Source: Deinococcus aestuarii (GTDB taxonomy: Bacteria > Deinococcota > Deinococci > Deinococcales > Deinococcaceae). Taken from it: a stretch of 64,000 nucleotides of DNA. The notes under the pieces were generated by a model. It made no database searches and was not told the DNA's origin. It saw only the letters and a list, made by a program, of their open reading frames with translations. The stretch spans positions 124,001-188,000 of the forward strand of contig NZ_JAHKSN010000005.1 of NCBI RefSeq assembly GCF_018863415.1. Direction: 5' to 3'. Positions 44,363-52,429 of the stretch are shown piece after piece; within the stretch, counting starts at the first letter, position 1, and every line of letters starts with the position of its first letter. Position numbers and translations under genes: made by a program.

Positions 44363-45120
44363 GCCCGCACCCCCAGGCCCAGCACGCCCGCGACCTCGCG
44401 GGTGAGCCGCTGCACGTCCTGAAAGACCGGGCTGTTCGGCGCGTACACCCCGACCGGCTCACCCGCCATGCTGGAGTCGAGCCACACCGCCGCCCGCTCG
44501 GGAATCGGCTCGGCGAGCGGGGAGAGGTGGGCGCGCAGCTCCTCCAGCACCTCGCGGTCGTGGGACCTCCGGGCGTCGTAGAGGGTCGGCACGTACAGCC
44601 CCACCGCCAGGTCGGGCCGCAGGCGGCGGTAGAGGGCCGTCGCCTTTTGCAGGCCCGGGAGGGCATCGAGCCCCTTCGCCCGGGTGGGGATGGGCACGAT
44701 CAGCCGGTCGGCGGCCACCGCCCCCAGAATCGCCAGTTGTCCCAGGCTGGGGGGACTGTCGATCAGGGCGACATCGTACGAGCCGCGCACGCCCTCCAGC
44801 GCCTGCCGCAAGAAGAGTTGCGATCCGGGCACGCCGAGCATCCCCGTCTCCGCCAGGGCCAGATCGACCTGGGCGGGAATCAGGTGCAGGCCGTGGGCCT
44901 GAACAGGCTCGGGGAGGGGCGTGCCCTCGGTCGCCAGACGGTACACCGTGGAGGAGAGGGACACGCCCCTGACCCCCAGCCAGGTGGTCAGGTTCGCCTG
45001 GGGATCGAGATCGATCAGCAACACGCGCTGCCCGGCCTGAGCGAGCTGGTGGCCCACGTCGCGGGTCAGGCTTGTCTTGCCGGCTCCCCCCGCGTGGTTG
45101 AAGACTGTCGCGGTGATCAC
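44359..45120 (-). CDS. parA: ParA partition ATPase with atypical signature lysine
   Basis: The 253-aa Walker-type ATPase begins [22 protein letters not shown]. The canonical KGGxGKT has its first (signature) Lys replaced by Ala, while the P-loop Lys is kept. Walker B-like [17 protein letters not shown] and switch [12 protein letters not shown] follow. ParA drives replicon segregation with ParB. GTG 45120 follows a TATCGT -10 box by 6 nt, so the operon is probably leaderless. Upstream codons to 45360 are non-homologous. Confidence 0.9.
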   Translation of the reverse strand: MITATVFNHAGGAGKTSLTRDVGHQLAQAGQRVLLIDLDPQANLTTWLGVRGVSLSSTVYRLATEGTPLPEPVQAHGLHLIPAQVDLALAETGMLGVPGSQLFLRQALEGVRGSYDVALIDSPPSLGQLAILGAVAADRLIVPIPTRAKGLDALPGLQKATALYRRLRPDLAVGLYVPTLYDARRSHDREVLEELRAHLSPLAEPIPERAAVWLDSSMAGEPVGVYAPNSPVFQDVQRLTREVAGVLGLGVRA

Positions 45121-45126
45121 GACGGC

Positions 45127-45156
45127 ACGATACCGCGGCGACGCGCACGCTGTCGG
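45127..45156 (-). promoter_or_regulatory. leaderless parAB promoter
   Basis: On the minus strand CCGACA (45156-45151), an 18-nt spacer and TATCGT (45132-45127), ending 6 nt before GTG 45120. Confidence 0.5.
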
Positions 45157-45323
45157 CCCTGTCTCACCCAGGTCGGCGCCGACCCGCAGGGCCCCGGCAC
45201 AACGGTGGGAGTGTGCGGGCTCAGTTGCCGCGTGAGGTACTCGGCGGCAGGCCACGTCCCACCTCGCGGGGAAGTCCGGCGGCGGGGGAAACACAGGTTC
45301 AGTCGGGGATTTTCCGTTTGTGG

Positions 45324-45342
45324 CCCGTATTTTCTGAGGGAG
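45324..45342 (+). repeat. iteron copy in the repA promoter
   Basis: CCCGTATTTTCTGAGGGAG matches the iterons found downstream of repA. It covers the expected -35 area of the repA promoter, so RepA bound here would block its own transcription (copy-number control). Confidence 0.7.
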
Positions 45343-45364
45343 CGTGTGGGAGCGCCGCATCCTT

Positions 45365-45370
45365 TAGCAT
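45365..45370 (+). promoter_or_regulatory. -10 box of the leaderless repA promoter
   Basis: TAGCAT ends 6 nt before the ATG at 45377. The iteron at 45324-45342 lies where a -35 box would be. Confidence 0.55.
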
Positions 45371-45376
45371 GGGCAA

Positions 45377-46804
45377 ATGGCGCCCCCAGCTAAGAAACCA
45401 GGGAAGCCCGCGCCCCCCCGGCGGGGTTCTCCGGGACTGGAAGGCCCCCCGGACGTCCACCCCGGCCTGGATGAACTCAACCTCGGCCGCCTGACCCTCA
45501 ACAGCGCCCAGAAGACGGTTCCGCCGGAGATGCGCCGCTGGGAAAAGAGCATCCTGACGCCGGACGGCCGCCCGGTCTACGTGGTCTGCACCGTGGGGGA
45601 GGGGGAGGTCGTTCCGCACGGCCTGGACAACGACTTCATGGTGGGGCTGATCAACCTCTGCTTCGAGGCCGGGGTGCCCAACGGTCCCTTTACCACCACG
45701 GGGTACGCCCTGCTCAAAGCCGCGGGCCTGCCCGACTCCGCCCAGTACTACAAGGCGATGCAGGCGAGCTTGCGCCGTCTGAGCAAGGCCAAATACAGCG
45801 TGGACGAGGCCTGGTACCGCCACCACGGCAGCGGCGGGGAGTGGCTCTCGCAGGAATTCAGCCAGATCTCCTACCTGGCCTTCCGCCGCTCCAACGCCGG
45901 GATGTCCGCGAGGAGCGTCATCGTCGTGCAACTCGGGGTTCCCATTCTCGACAGTCTGCGGGCCGGGTACATCAAGCCGCTGGACCTCGAGTTCTACCGC
46001 TCGCTCAGCCAGCCGCTCGTGCGGGCCCTCTACCGGCAACTCGACGCCCTTCACTTCGACGAGCAGGCCGAGGACGGCCTCGTCCGGGAGGTCACGGCCC
46101 CGCTGCTCGGTTGGGCCGTCCGCCTGGGCCTGTTCAGCGACCGCCCGGACAACATCCTGCGGGCGCTTCAGCCCGCCCACGAGGAGCTGCTGGCCCGGGC
46201 CTACCTGAATCAGGTCGAGCACGAGGGCCGGGGGCGCCAACGAACCGTGCGGTATGTGTTCGCCGGACCCCCACGCACCGACCACCCGGAACTCGCGGAG
46301 TCGCTCCTGGCCCGGGGGGTGAAAAAGGGCATGGCCCTGCGTCTGAGTGCCGCCTTCCCCGAACGCATTCCGGAGGCGCTGGGCAGGTTCGACCACTACA
46401 TGACGACCAGCCGCACGGCGGTGGGCAATCCGGCGGGCCTGCTGGTCGCCATGATCAAGAGCCCGGAGCAGTACGAGGGCCTGGGCGGGCCGCCCCCTCA
46501 GGACAAGGCCGCCCCAGCCCCCCGGAAGGCCGAGCTCGAGCCGGGAGCCGAAGCCCTCGACCTGCACCCGACCCGGCTGCGCGGCCCGGAACTCGGGGCC
46601 TGGACTGTGCGGCAACTCGGCCTTCTGGGAGTCATGAAGCACCTGACCGTCCCGGAGCGGGCTCTCCTGGGCGACGCGCTCGCCGAGGGTGCGCTGGATG
46701 GAAGCCTGCTGGTCAAACGGGCCACCTCCGCTGGCTACCAGGGTCAGACCAGCGTTCTTCAGTTCGTGGAGGAGTTGCGCGCCGCCCTGCTGCCGGGCCC
46801 ATAG
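45377..46804 (+). CDS. repA: plasmid replication initiator RepA (Deinococcus megaplasmid type)
   Basis: The 475-aa protein has an N-terminal Pro-rich tail (1-30) and a winged-helix initiator domain with VYVVCTVGEGEVVPHGLDNDFMVGLINL, PFTTTGYALLKAAGL and YYKAMQASLRRLSKAKYSV. These are features of the replication initiators of Deinococcus secondary replicons. The C-terminal third is less typical and may mediate oligomerisation. It is divergent from parAB, with iterons both in its promoter and directly downstream. This marks the replicon core. Confidence 0.85.
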   Translation: MAPPAKKPGKPAPPRRGSPGLEGPPDVHPGLDELNLGRLTLNSAQKTVPPEMRRWEKSILTPDGRPVYVVCTVGEGEVVPHGLDNDFMVGLINLCFEAGVPNGPFTTTGYALLKAAGLPDSAQYYKAMQASLRRLSKAKYSVDEAWYRHHGSGGEWLSQEFSQISYLAFRRSNAGMSARSVIVVQLGVPILDSLRAGYIKPLDLEFYRSLSQPLVRALYRQLDALHFDEQAEDGLVREVTAPLLGWAVRLGLFSDRPDNILRALQPAHEELLARAYLNQVEHEGRGRQRTVRYVFAGPPRTDHPELAESLLARGVKKGMALRLSAAFPERIPEALGRFDHYMTTSRTAVGNPAGLLVAMIKSPEQYEGLGGPPPQDKAAPAPRKAELEPGAEALDLHPTRLRGPELGAWTVRQLGLLGVMKHLTVPERALLGDALAEGALDGSLLVKRATSAGYQGQTSVLQFVEELRAALLPGP

Positions 46805-46817
46805 CCTCCACCCCCGA

Positions 46818-47172
46818 CCCGTAGTTTCTGAGGGAAGGCGTGAAGCGGGCTCCCGTATATTCTGAGGGGATGACGGTGGAAACATCGTCCCAGACGAGGT
46901 TGGTGTGATTCTCACCCATGACCCGTAGTTTCTGAGGGAATGTGGGTCATTTTGCCCTCAAAAGCCCGTAGTTTCTGAGGGGAATTCGGCGGAGAAGGGT
47001 TCCATTGTGGCTTTTGGGACCCGTATTTTTTGAGGGAAACGGCCCGTATTTTTTGAGGGAATGCTGCCGGGGTACCCAGCGGGTTCCCGTAGTTTCTGAG
47101 GGGAAATCGGCCTGAGTCCCCGTAGTTTCTGAGGGGAAATCGGCCTGAGTCCCCGTAGTTTCTGAGGGGAAA
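46818..47172 (+). repeat. array of nine iterons (consensus CCCGTAGTTTCTGAGGGGAA)
   Basis: Copies start at 46818, 46852, 46922, 46965, 47020, 47043, 47086, 47119 and 47152. The last three are exact 33-bp tandem repeats; two copies (47020, 47043) have TATTTTTTGAGGG in place of TAGTTTCTGAGGG. All are in the same orientation as the copy at 45324. They are the expected RepA binding sites. Confidence 0.9.
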
Positions 47173-47272
47173 TCGCGGAATTCGCCGTCTGGGAGCGGGA
47201 GGCAGTACGCCCTATGATGATGATCATTCAATCTTTTTATTCTTTTAAAAACAACATAAAACATCATCACTC
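46818..47272. other. oriV: candidate replication origin (oriV): iterons plus AT-rich segment
   Basis: The iteron array is followed by an AT-rich stretch (47211-47272, with runs of T and A) that is the only strongly AT-rich sequence near repA and could be the DNA-unwinding element. No clear DnaA box was seen. Confidence 0.7.
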
Positions 47273-47556
47273 AAGGGAGGCGCGCGCGGTAAATCGTGCC
47301 GGGTTCGAATCGAGGCCGTGAGGAGGTCAGATCACCAGAGAGGAAAGGGGGCCAGGAGGGGACAGACGTTCGGCCATCTGTCATCAGCTCGCCGCTCGCG
47401 TCGGCCGTCACACCCGTGGGCGAGCGCGTGACGGGACACGTTTGTGCCGGGTCCCGTCGCCTTCCCGTCCCGGCTACCGGTCAGGGGGTGCGTGAACCCG
47501 GGTTCACCGGGAAGCAGGGCCCGGTCATCTTGTTGCCCTGTTTCCACAAGCTGCGC
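47273..47556. other. intergenic region right of the origin
   Basis: No gene recognised. A GACAGA...TCTGTC inverted repeat lies near 47362-47383. The GGGTTCGAATC string at 47300 resembles a tRNA T-loop but has no pairing stem. Confidence 0.35.
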
Positions 47557-47988
47557 TCACGTCGTCGTCGTGAGCAGGAGCCACCAGCCCACCAGTCCGC
47601 CGCGTGCCACCCAGGCCAGGGTGCGCCACCAGTTCGTTCTCACCAGCCGTGCGTGCCACGCCGGATCGAATCCGGCGGCGAGCTGCCCGTGGGCGGGGGA
47701 CTGGACCAGGGCCGTCGAGAGCCAGACTGAAATGATCAGCGCCAGACCCAGCCCGGTGGACGCGGCGGGCACTCCAGGTGGGGGGCGCAGCACCAGCGCG
47801 GCGCCCGTGCCGAGTTCGGCCAGCATCAGGGGTGCGACCAGCCCGGTGATGCGCGTGACGTGATCCCGCTGGTACGCGGCATACCCGGCCGTTCCCACGC
47901 GGGCGAACAGCGGGTAATGGACGACCTGGATGGTCAGGATCAGGCCGACCAGGACCCAGGTCAGCGCGGCGTGGACGATCAGGAGCAT
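47557..47988 (-). CDS. four-TM integral membrane protein of unknown function
   Basis: The 143-aa protein has four hydrophobic segments (about residues 2-24, 48-68, 77-97 and 121-140) with a conserved-looking IQVVHYPLFARVG motif in the first loop. It resembles small uncharacterised 4-TM proteins; no catalytic motif. ATG 47988 is chosen because upstream codons are Arg/Ser-rich. It is divergent from the BTAD regulator across 73 nt and may be regulated by it. Confidence 0.72.
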   Translation of the reverse strand: MLLIVHAALTWVLVGLILTIQVVHYPLFARVGTAGYAAYQRDHVTRITGLVAPLMLAELGTGAALVLRPPPGVPAASTGLGLALIISVWLSTALVQSPAHGQLAAGFDPAWHARLVRTNWWRTLAWVARGGLVGWWLLLTTTT

Positions 47989-48050
47989 GGCCCGAGTGTG
48001 ACATCGGCGCGCGGCGGCCTCTGTGCGGCACCCGAGCCGGGCGGCTCTGC

Positions 48051-48056
48051 TAGACT
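48051..48056 (+). promoter_or_regulatory. -10 box of a leaderless promoter for the BTAD-AAA regulator
   Basis: TAGACT ends 5 nt before ATG 48062. Confidence 0.5.
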
Positions 48057-48061
48057 CGGCA

Positions 48062-51016
48062 ATGCCGCCTCGCCTCGCTCTGCTGGGGTCTCCCGCCGTT
48101 CTGGACGGGGGGCGCCGGGAAGACGTTCCGGTCCTCAAGCCCGCGTACCTCTTGCTGTACCTCGCGGGGGTGGAGCAGTGGGTGAGCCGCGACGACCTGA
48201 CCCGGGTGTTTCGCCCAGGGGGCGCCGAGGCCGCGACCCGCGGCAACCTGCGCCTGCTGCTGACCCGCGCCCGGCGCCTGCGGTGGGCCGCCGGGGTGGA
48301 AGCCGAACCGCAACGCCTGCGCTGGCGGGTGGACACCGACGTGGCGGAGCTGCGCCGGGCCCTCGCCGAGCGAGACTGGCACCGGGCAACAGAGGGCTAT
48401 CCGGCCCCGCTGCTGCACGGCTGGCCGACGGACGAGCTGCCGGGCTTCCACGAGTGGCTGGAGGCCGAACGCGCCGCGCTGCACGGGGCATGGCTGGAGG
48501 CGGTGGTGCGCCGCGAAGACGACCTGCTGCGCCGGGGCGCCTTCGACGAGGCCGCGCGGCTGCTGGGGCGGGCCCTCACACACGACCCCCTCTCCGAGGA
48601 CGTGCTGCAACGCCTGCTCCGCGCGAGTCACCTCGCGGGCGCGCGCGACGAGGCCCTGCGGACCTACGAACGCTTCGCGGCGCGGCTGCGGGCCGACCTC
48701 GGCCTCACCCCGCTGCGGGCGACCCTGGACCTTGTGGACGCCCTGCGCCGGGACGCCCCGCCCCCGCGCCCGGACGGTGCGGAGGCCCCCGCCACCCTGC
48801 CCCTTGACCTCGTGCGCCCCCCCACCTTGAGCGGGCGCGCGGCGGAGGTGGCCCTGCTGCGCGGCGCGGGGAGCCCGGTCGTCCTCGTGACGGGCGAGCC
48901 CGGCGTTGGGAAGACGCGCCTGCTCGCCGAGGTGCTGCCGGGGGCACGGCCCCTGCGCTGCCAGGAGGGGCTGGAGCATGTGCCGTATTTCCCGCTGCTC
49001 GCCGGGGTGCGCGCGCGGTTGCCGGAGCTGCCCGACCTCGGCCCGTATGCCCCGGACCTGGCGCGCTTCGTGCCGGAAGCGTGCCCCGAGGGGGACGGGC
49101 CGCCGCCCGGGGACGGGGACGCCGACTCGGGCAAGGTGCGGTTTCTGGAGGCGCTCGCCCGCGTCTTCGCCCCGGAAGGCGTGGTCGTTGTGGACGACCT
49201 CCAGTGGGCCGACCCCGCCACCCTGGAGTGGCTGGTGTTCCTCGTGCGGCGCGGCGGCGTGCGCCTTTTCGGTGCCTACCGGGGGGGTGAGGTGGGGGAG
49301 GCCCTGGAGGGGACCCTGCGCGCCCTCGCGGCGCAGACCACGCCCGTCCCCCTCGCCCCCCTGCCCGAGGCCGGGGTCGCCGCGCTCGTCGGGAGCGTCA
49401 CCGGGCCGGGGGCGGGGCCGGGCGACCTCGCCGCGTGGCTGTATCCCCGCAGCGGCGGCAATCCCCTCTTCGTGCTCGAATGGCTGCGGGTCCTCGTGCA
49501 GGAGGGGGTGTACGAGGCGCGCCCCGGCGCGTGGCAGCGCCGCGCAGGCCCAACCGACCTCGACGCCCTGCCGCTCACGCCGCGCCTCGCGGACCTCGTG
49601 CTACGCCGTGCGGACACGCTTCCGGAGGCGAAGCGGCGGGTCCTTGACGTGGCGAGCGTGCTCGGCGGCGTCCTCGACCCCGCCCACCTCGCGCGGGTGC
49701 TGGGGGAGGGGGAGTGGGCGGTGGTGGGCGCCCTGGAAAGCGCCGGGCGGCTCGGCCTGCTGCGCGGGGAGCGCTTCGCGCACGACGTGGTGCGCCGGGC
49801 GCTGTACGCGGCGTTGCCGCAGGCGCGGCGGCGCTTCGTGCACGGGCGGGCGGCCCGCGCCCTGGAGGGCACGCTCGACGACCTCGTGGTGGCCGAGCAC
49901 GCCCGGCTCGCGGGGGACGAGGCCAGCGCCGCGCGGCTGTGGTTTCGCGCGGCGCGCTTTGCCTTCGGGGTGCGGCGCGGCTTCGAGGACGAGGCGACGG
50001 CTCTCTACGAGCGGGTGCTGGGCCTCGGCGTGCGGACCCCCGAGTGGTACCGGGCGCACGCCTACCTCGCGGTGCGCCGCCGGGTGGCGGGCCGCGCCGG
50101 GGAGGCGCGCGACCTGATTCAGACCGTCCTGCGCGAATCCGGCGACCCGGCGGCCCGCGCCCTCGCCCACGCGGAGGGGGCCACCCTCGCCTACATGGAC
50201 GGCAACCTCGCGGAGGCGGCCGCCCTGGTGGCGCTCGCCGCGCGGGAGGCCTCCCCCCTCGACGACCCCGGGTTGAAACGCGACGTGCTGCTGATGCAGG
50301 CCAATATCGCCCATTACCGGGGCGAGTACGCCGAGGCGCTGGGCATCGCCGAGGGGGTGGTCGCGGCGGCACGGCGCGAGCCCCTCAGCCTGGGCTTTTG
50401 CAACTGGCTGAGCCTGCTCGGCGCCCTGCTGTGCGACGTGGGCCGCTTCGAGGAGGCGCTGGCGCTCTACCGCGAGCAGCTCGAAGCGGCGCGGTTCCTG
50501 GGGGCGCGTTCCGAGCAGGTCAAGGCGAGCAGCGACATCATCGCCACCCTGCACGACCTCGGGCGCATCCAGGAGGGTGTCCCCCTCGCCGAGGCGGCCC
50601 TGAGCTTGGGGCACTTCAACGACTCCTACCCCCTGCGCTATCACCTCGCGCTGGCCTATTGCCGGGCGGGGCGGCTGGACCCGGCCCTCGACCACACCCA
50701 CGTCGTGCTGCGCGGCTCGCCCTCGGTGAACATGCGCGCCCACGCCCACGCCCTCCTCGCCGAGATTCACGACCGCGCCGGGCGGGGGGCCGAGACCCAG
50801 GCGGCCCTCGAAGGCGGGCTTACCGAGGTCGAGGGCTGCGACGTGCTCACCGCGCGGGCCGTCGTCGTCATCGCCGCGTTGCAGTTCGGGGGGGCCGGAC
50901 TGCTCGCCCGGGCGCGGCCCATCCTCGCGGAGCTGCGAGAAGACGCCCTGCCCGCCTACCTGCGCCCGGACTTCGTGACCGCCCTCGCCGCCCGGCGGGA
51001 CGAAGCTGGCAGTTGA
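48062..51016 (+). CDS. BTAD-AAA-TPR transcriptional regulator (SARP/AfsR-like)
   Basis: The 984-aa protein has an N-terminal winged helix (about 1-90), then a BTAD helical domain (about 95-240, ERDWHRATEGYPAPLLHGW...DPLSEDVLQRLLRASHLAG). The AAA ATPase has Walker A GEPGVGKT at 278-285 and VVVDDLQWADPATLEWL. A long C-terminal TPR region (about 570-980) follows. Such regulators sense a signal through ATPase/TPR parts and activate nearby genes. The secreted-protein genes downstream are plausible targets. Domain order is the usual one, opposite to the gene at 24474. Confidence 0.88.
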   Translation: MPPRLALLGSPAVLDGGRREDVPVLKPAYLLLYLAGVEQWVSRDDLTRVFRPGGAEAATRGNLRLLLTRARRLRWAAGVEAEPQRLRWRVDTDVAELRRALAERDWHRATEGYPAPLLHGWPTDELPGFHEWLEAERAALHGAWLEAVVRREDDLLRRGAFDEAARLLGRALTHDPLSEDVLQRLLRASHLAGARDEALRTYERFAARLRADLGLTPLRATLDLVDALRRDAPPPRPDGAEAPATLPLDLVRPPTLSGRAAEVALLRGAGSPVVLVTGEPGVGKTRLLAEVLPGARPLRCQEGLEHVPYFPLLAGVRARLPELPDLGPYAPDLARFVPEACPEGDGPPPGDGDADSGKVRFLEALARVFAPEGVVVVDDLQWADPATLEWLVFLVRRGGVRLFGAYRGGEVGEALEGTLRALAAQTTPVPLAPLPEAGVAALVGSVTGPGAGPGDLAAWLYPRSGGNPLFVLEWLRVLVQEGVYEARPGAWQRRAGPTDLDALPLTPRLADLVLRRADTLPEAKRRVLDVASVLGGVLDPAHLARVLGEGEWAVVGALESAGRLGLLRGERFAHDVVRRALYAALPQARRRFVHGRAARALEGTLDDLVVAEHARLAGDEASAARLWFRAARFAFGVRRGFEDEATALYERVLGLGVRTPEWYRAHAYLAVRRRVAGRAGEARDLIQTVLRESGDPAARALAHAEGATLAYMDGNLAEAAALVALAAREASPLDDPGLKRDVLLMQANIAHYRGEYAEALGIAEGVVAAARREPLSLGFCNWLSLLGALLCDVGRFEEALALYREQLEAARFLGARSEQVKASSDIIATLHDLGRIQEGVPLAEAALSLGHFNDSYPLRYHLALAYCRAGRLDPALDHTHVVLRGSPSVNMRAHAHALLAEIHDRAGRGAETQAALEGGLTEVEGCDVLTARAVVVIAALQFGGAGLLARARPILAELREDALPAYLRPDFVTALAARRDEAGS

Positions 51017-51018
51017 AA

Positions 51019-51031
51019 CGTTTGGGAAACG
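51019..51031. promoter_or_regulatory. CGTTT-GGG-AAACG inverted repeat before the beta-helix lipoprotein gene
   Basis: A 5+3+5 palindrome just after the regulator stop codon and 60 nt before ATG 51091, with a TACCCT box at 51041. It is a possible operator for the preceding regulator. Confidence 0.3.
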
Positions 51032-51090
51032 CCCTCCCCTTACCCTGGGGCCAACCCGGACATGTCCCGCACGGTTCCCAGGAGGAAAAG

Positions 51091-52317
51091 ATGGCCGCAC
51101 CCGTCAGACGTCTCGCCCTGCTCGCCCTGCTGCTCACCGCCTGTGGCGGCGGACCCTCCGGCGGAGGAACCACCACGCCGACCCCGAACCCGACGCCCAC
51201 GCCCGGCCCCACGCCTGATCCGGCCCCGGGGACCTGTACCAATCAGCTCTCGGGGGTCATCGACCTGACGGTGGCGACCGCGATGACAAACGGCCCGGCG
51301 GCGTGCGACTACCTGATCGACGGCTACGTGAACGTGACCTCGGTGCTCACCATCGAGCCGGGAACGGTGATCCGCTTCGGCCAGGATTCCGAACTGCGGG
51401 TTGGGCCGGGCGGCGTCCTGAACAGCGTGGGGACGGCGAACGCCCGCATCCGGATGGAGGGCCTGAACAAGACCAAGGGGTACTGGGAAGGCGTCTCCTT
51501 CGGCCCCGGCGCCCGCGAGAGCCGCATCGAGTACACCGACATCGAGAGCGCCGGGCAGACGGGCTACCTCAAGAACTACGCCGGGGTGAGCGGGATCGAC
51601 GGCACGCTGACCTTCCGCAACAACACCGTCTCGGGTAGCTACGCCCACGGCATGACCATCCCCGAGGACAGCCGCCTGCTGATCAAGTCCTTCGCCAACA
51701 ACCGTTTCTTCGACAACGTGGGTTTTGGCCTGAAGGTCAGCGCCACCCAGACGGGTGTGCTCGACGCGGCCAGCGACTACCTAGGCGGCAACCAGCCCAA
51801 CGGCCTGCCCTACGTGAAGATCGACTGGGACGACGTGTACGGCAACACGACCTGGAAGAAGATCAACGCGCCCTATTTCGTGAGCATCGCGCTGTACTAC
51901 AAGGGCGGCCTGCTCACCGTCGAGCCGGGCGTGAAGGTGGTCATGGACGACGGCGCGGTCCTGAATATCCACGGCGGGGCCATCCGCGCCGTCGGCACCC
52001 CCCAGGACCCCATCGTGTTCACCGGGGTGACCCAGGAGAAGGGCTCGTGGGACGGCATCGACTTCTTCTACTCACGCTCGGACGCGAACGTGCTGCAAAA
52101 CGTCCGGGTCCTGTACGGCGGCGGGGCGGGCGCGAACGTCTTCGTGGGGCACGGGTCCTCGCTCAGGATTTCGGACAGCCTGGTCGCGCACAGCGGCGGA
52201 TACGGCCTGTGTCTGAACAGCCTGGATTTCGGCGACGCCAACGCCACCCTCGACATCGGCTCCGGCATGACCTACGAGGGCAACGCGGCGGGCAACGTCA
52301 ACCTGGAGTGCGAGTGA
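51091..52317 (+). CDS. beta-helix repeat lipoprotein
   Basis: The 408-aa protein has a lipobox LTAC (C18), a Thr/Pro linker (about 27-50) and a beta-helix body with recurring VLTIEPGTVIRFG / LLTVEPGVKVVMDDG and IRMEGLNKTKGYWEGVSF / IVFTGVTQEKGSWDGIDF units. That is, the same module occurs twice. Likely a surface-anchored adhesive or carbohydrate-interacting protein. AGGAGG at 51080 supports ATG 51091. Related in style to the lipoprotein at 41000. Confidence 0.78.
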   Translation: MAAPVRRLALLALLLTACGGGPSGGGTTTPTPNPTPTPGPTPDPAPGTCTNQLSGVIDLTVATAMTNGPAACDYLIDGYVNVTSVLTIEPGTVIRFGQDSELRVGPGGVLNSVGTANARIRMEGLNKTKGYWEGVSFGPGARESRIEYTDIESAGQTGYLKNYAGVSGIDGTLTFRNNTVSGSYAHGMTIPEDSRLLIKSFANNRFFDNVGFGLKVSATQTGVLDAASDYLGGNQPNGLPYVKIDWDDVYGNTTWKKINAPYFVSIALYYKGGLLTVEPGVKVVMDDGAVLNIHGGAIRAVGTPQDPIVFTGVTQEKGSWDGIDFFYSRSDANVLQNVRVLYGGGAGANVFVGHGSSLRISDSLVAHSGGYGLCLNSLDFGDANATLDIGSGMTYEGNAAGNVNLECE

Positions 52318-52383
52318 GGCCCCGCACCCGCCGGACCCCGGCCCGGGGGTGGAAATCATGGAGTCGGTGTGTCACGCTCATGG

Positions 52384-52389
52384 CTAAAA
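52384..52389 (+). promoter_or_regulatory. -10 box before the subtilisin gene
   Basis: TAAAAT about 40 nt before ATG 52430; the leader contains GAAAGGAAG as ribosome binding site. No convincing -35. Confidence 0.4.
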
Positions 52390-52429
52390 TCTCACAGTTT
52401 CTCTCCGTCTCCCCCGAAAGGAAGCCCAG

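Noticed and set aside
46818..47172. CRISPR array interpretation of the repeats downstream of repA
   Set aside because: Repeat cores are 17-20 bp, spacing is irregular, spacers are partly identical and no cas genes exist; position next to repA fits iterons.
47296..47325. GGGTTCGAATC resembling a tRNA T-arm near the origin
   Set aside because: The bases after the loop cannot pair with those before it, and no acceptor stem, anticodon arm or CCA end is present.
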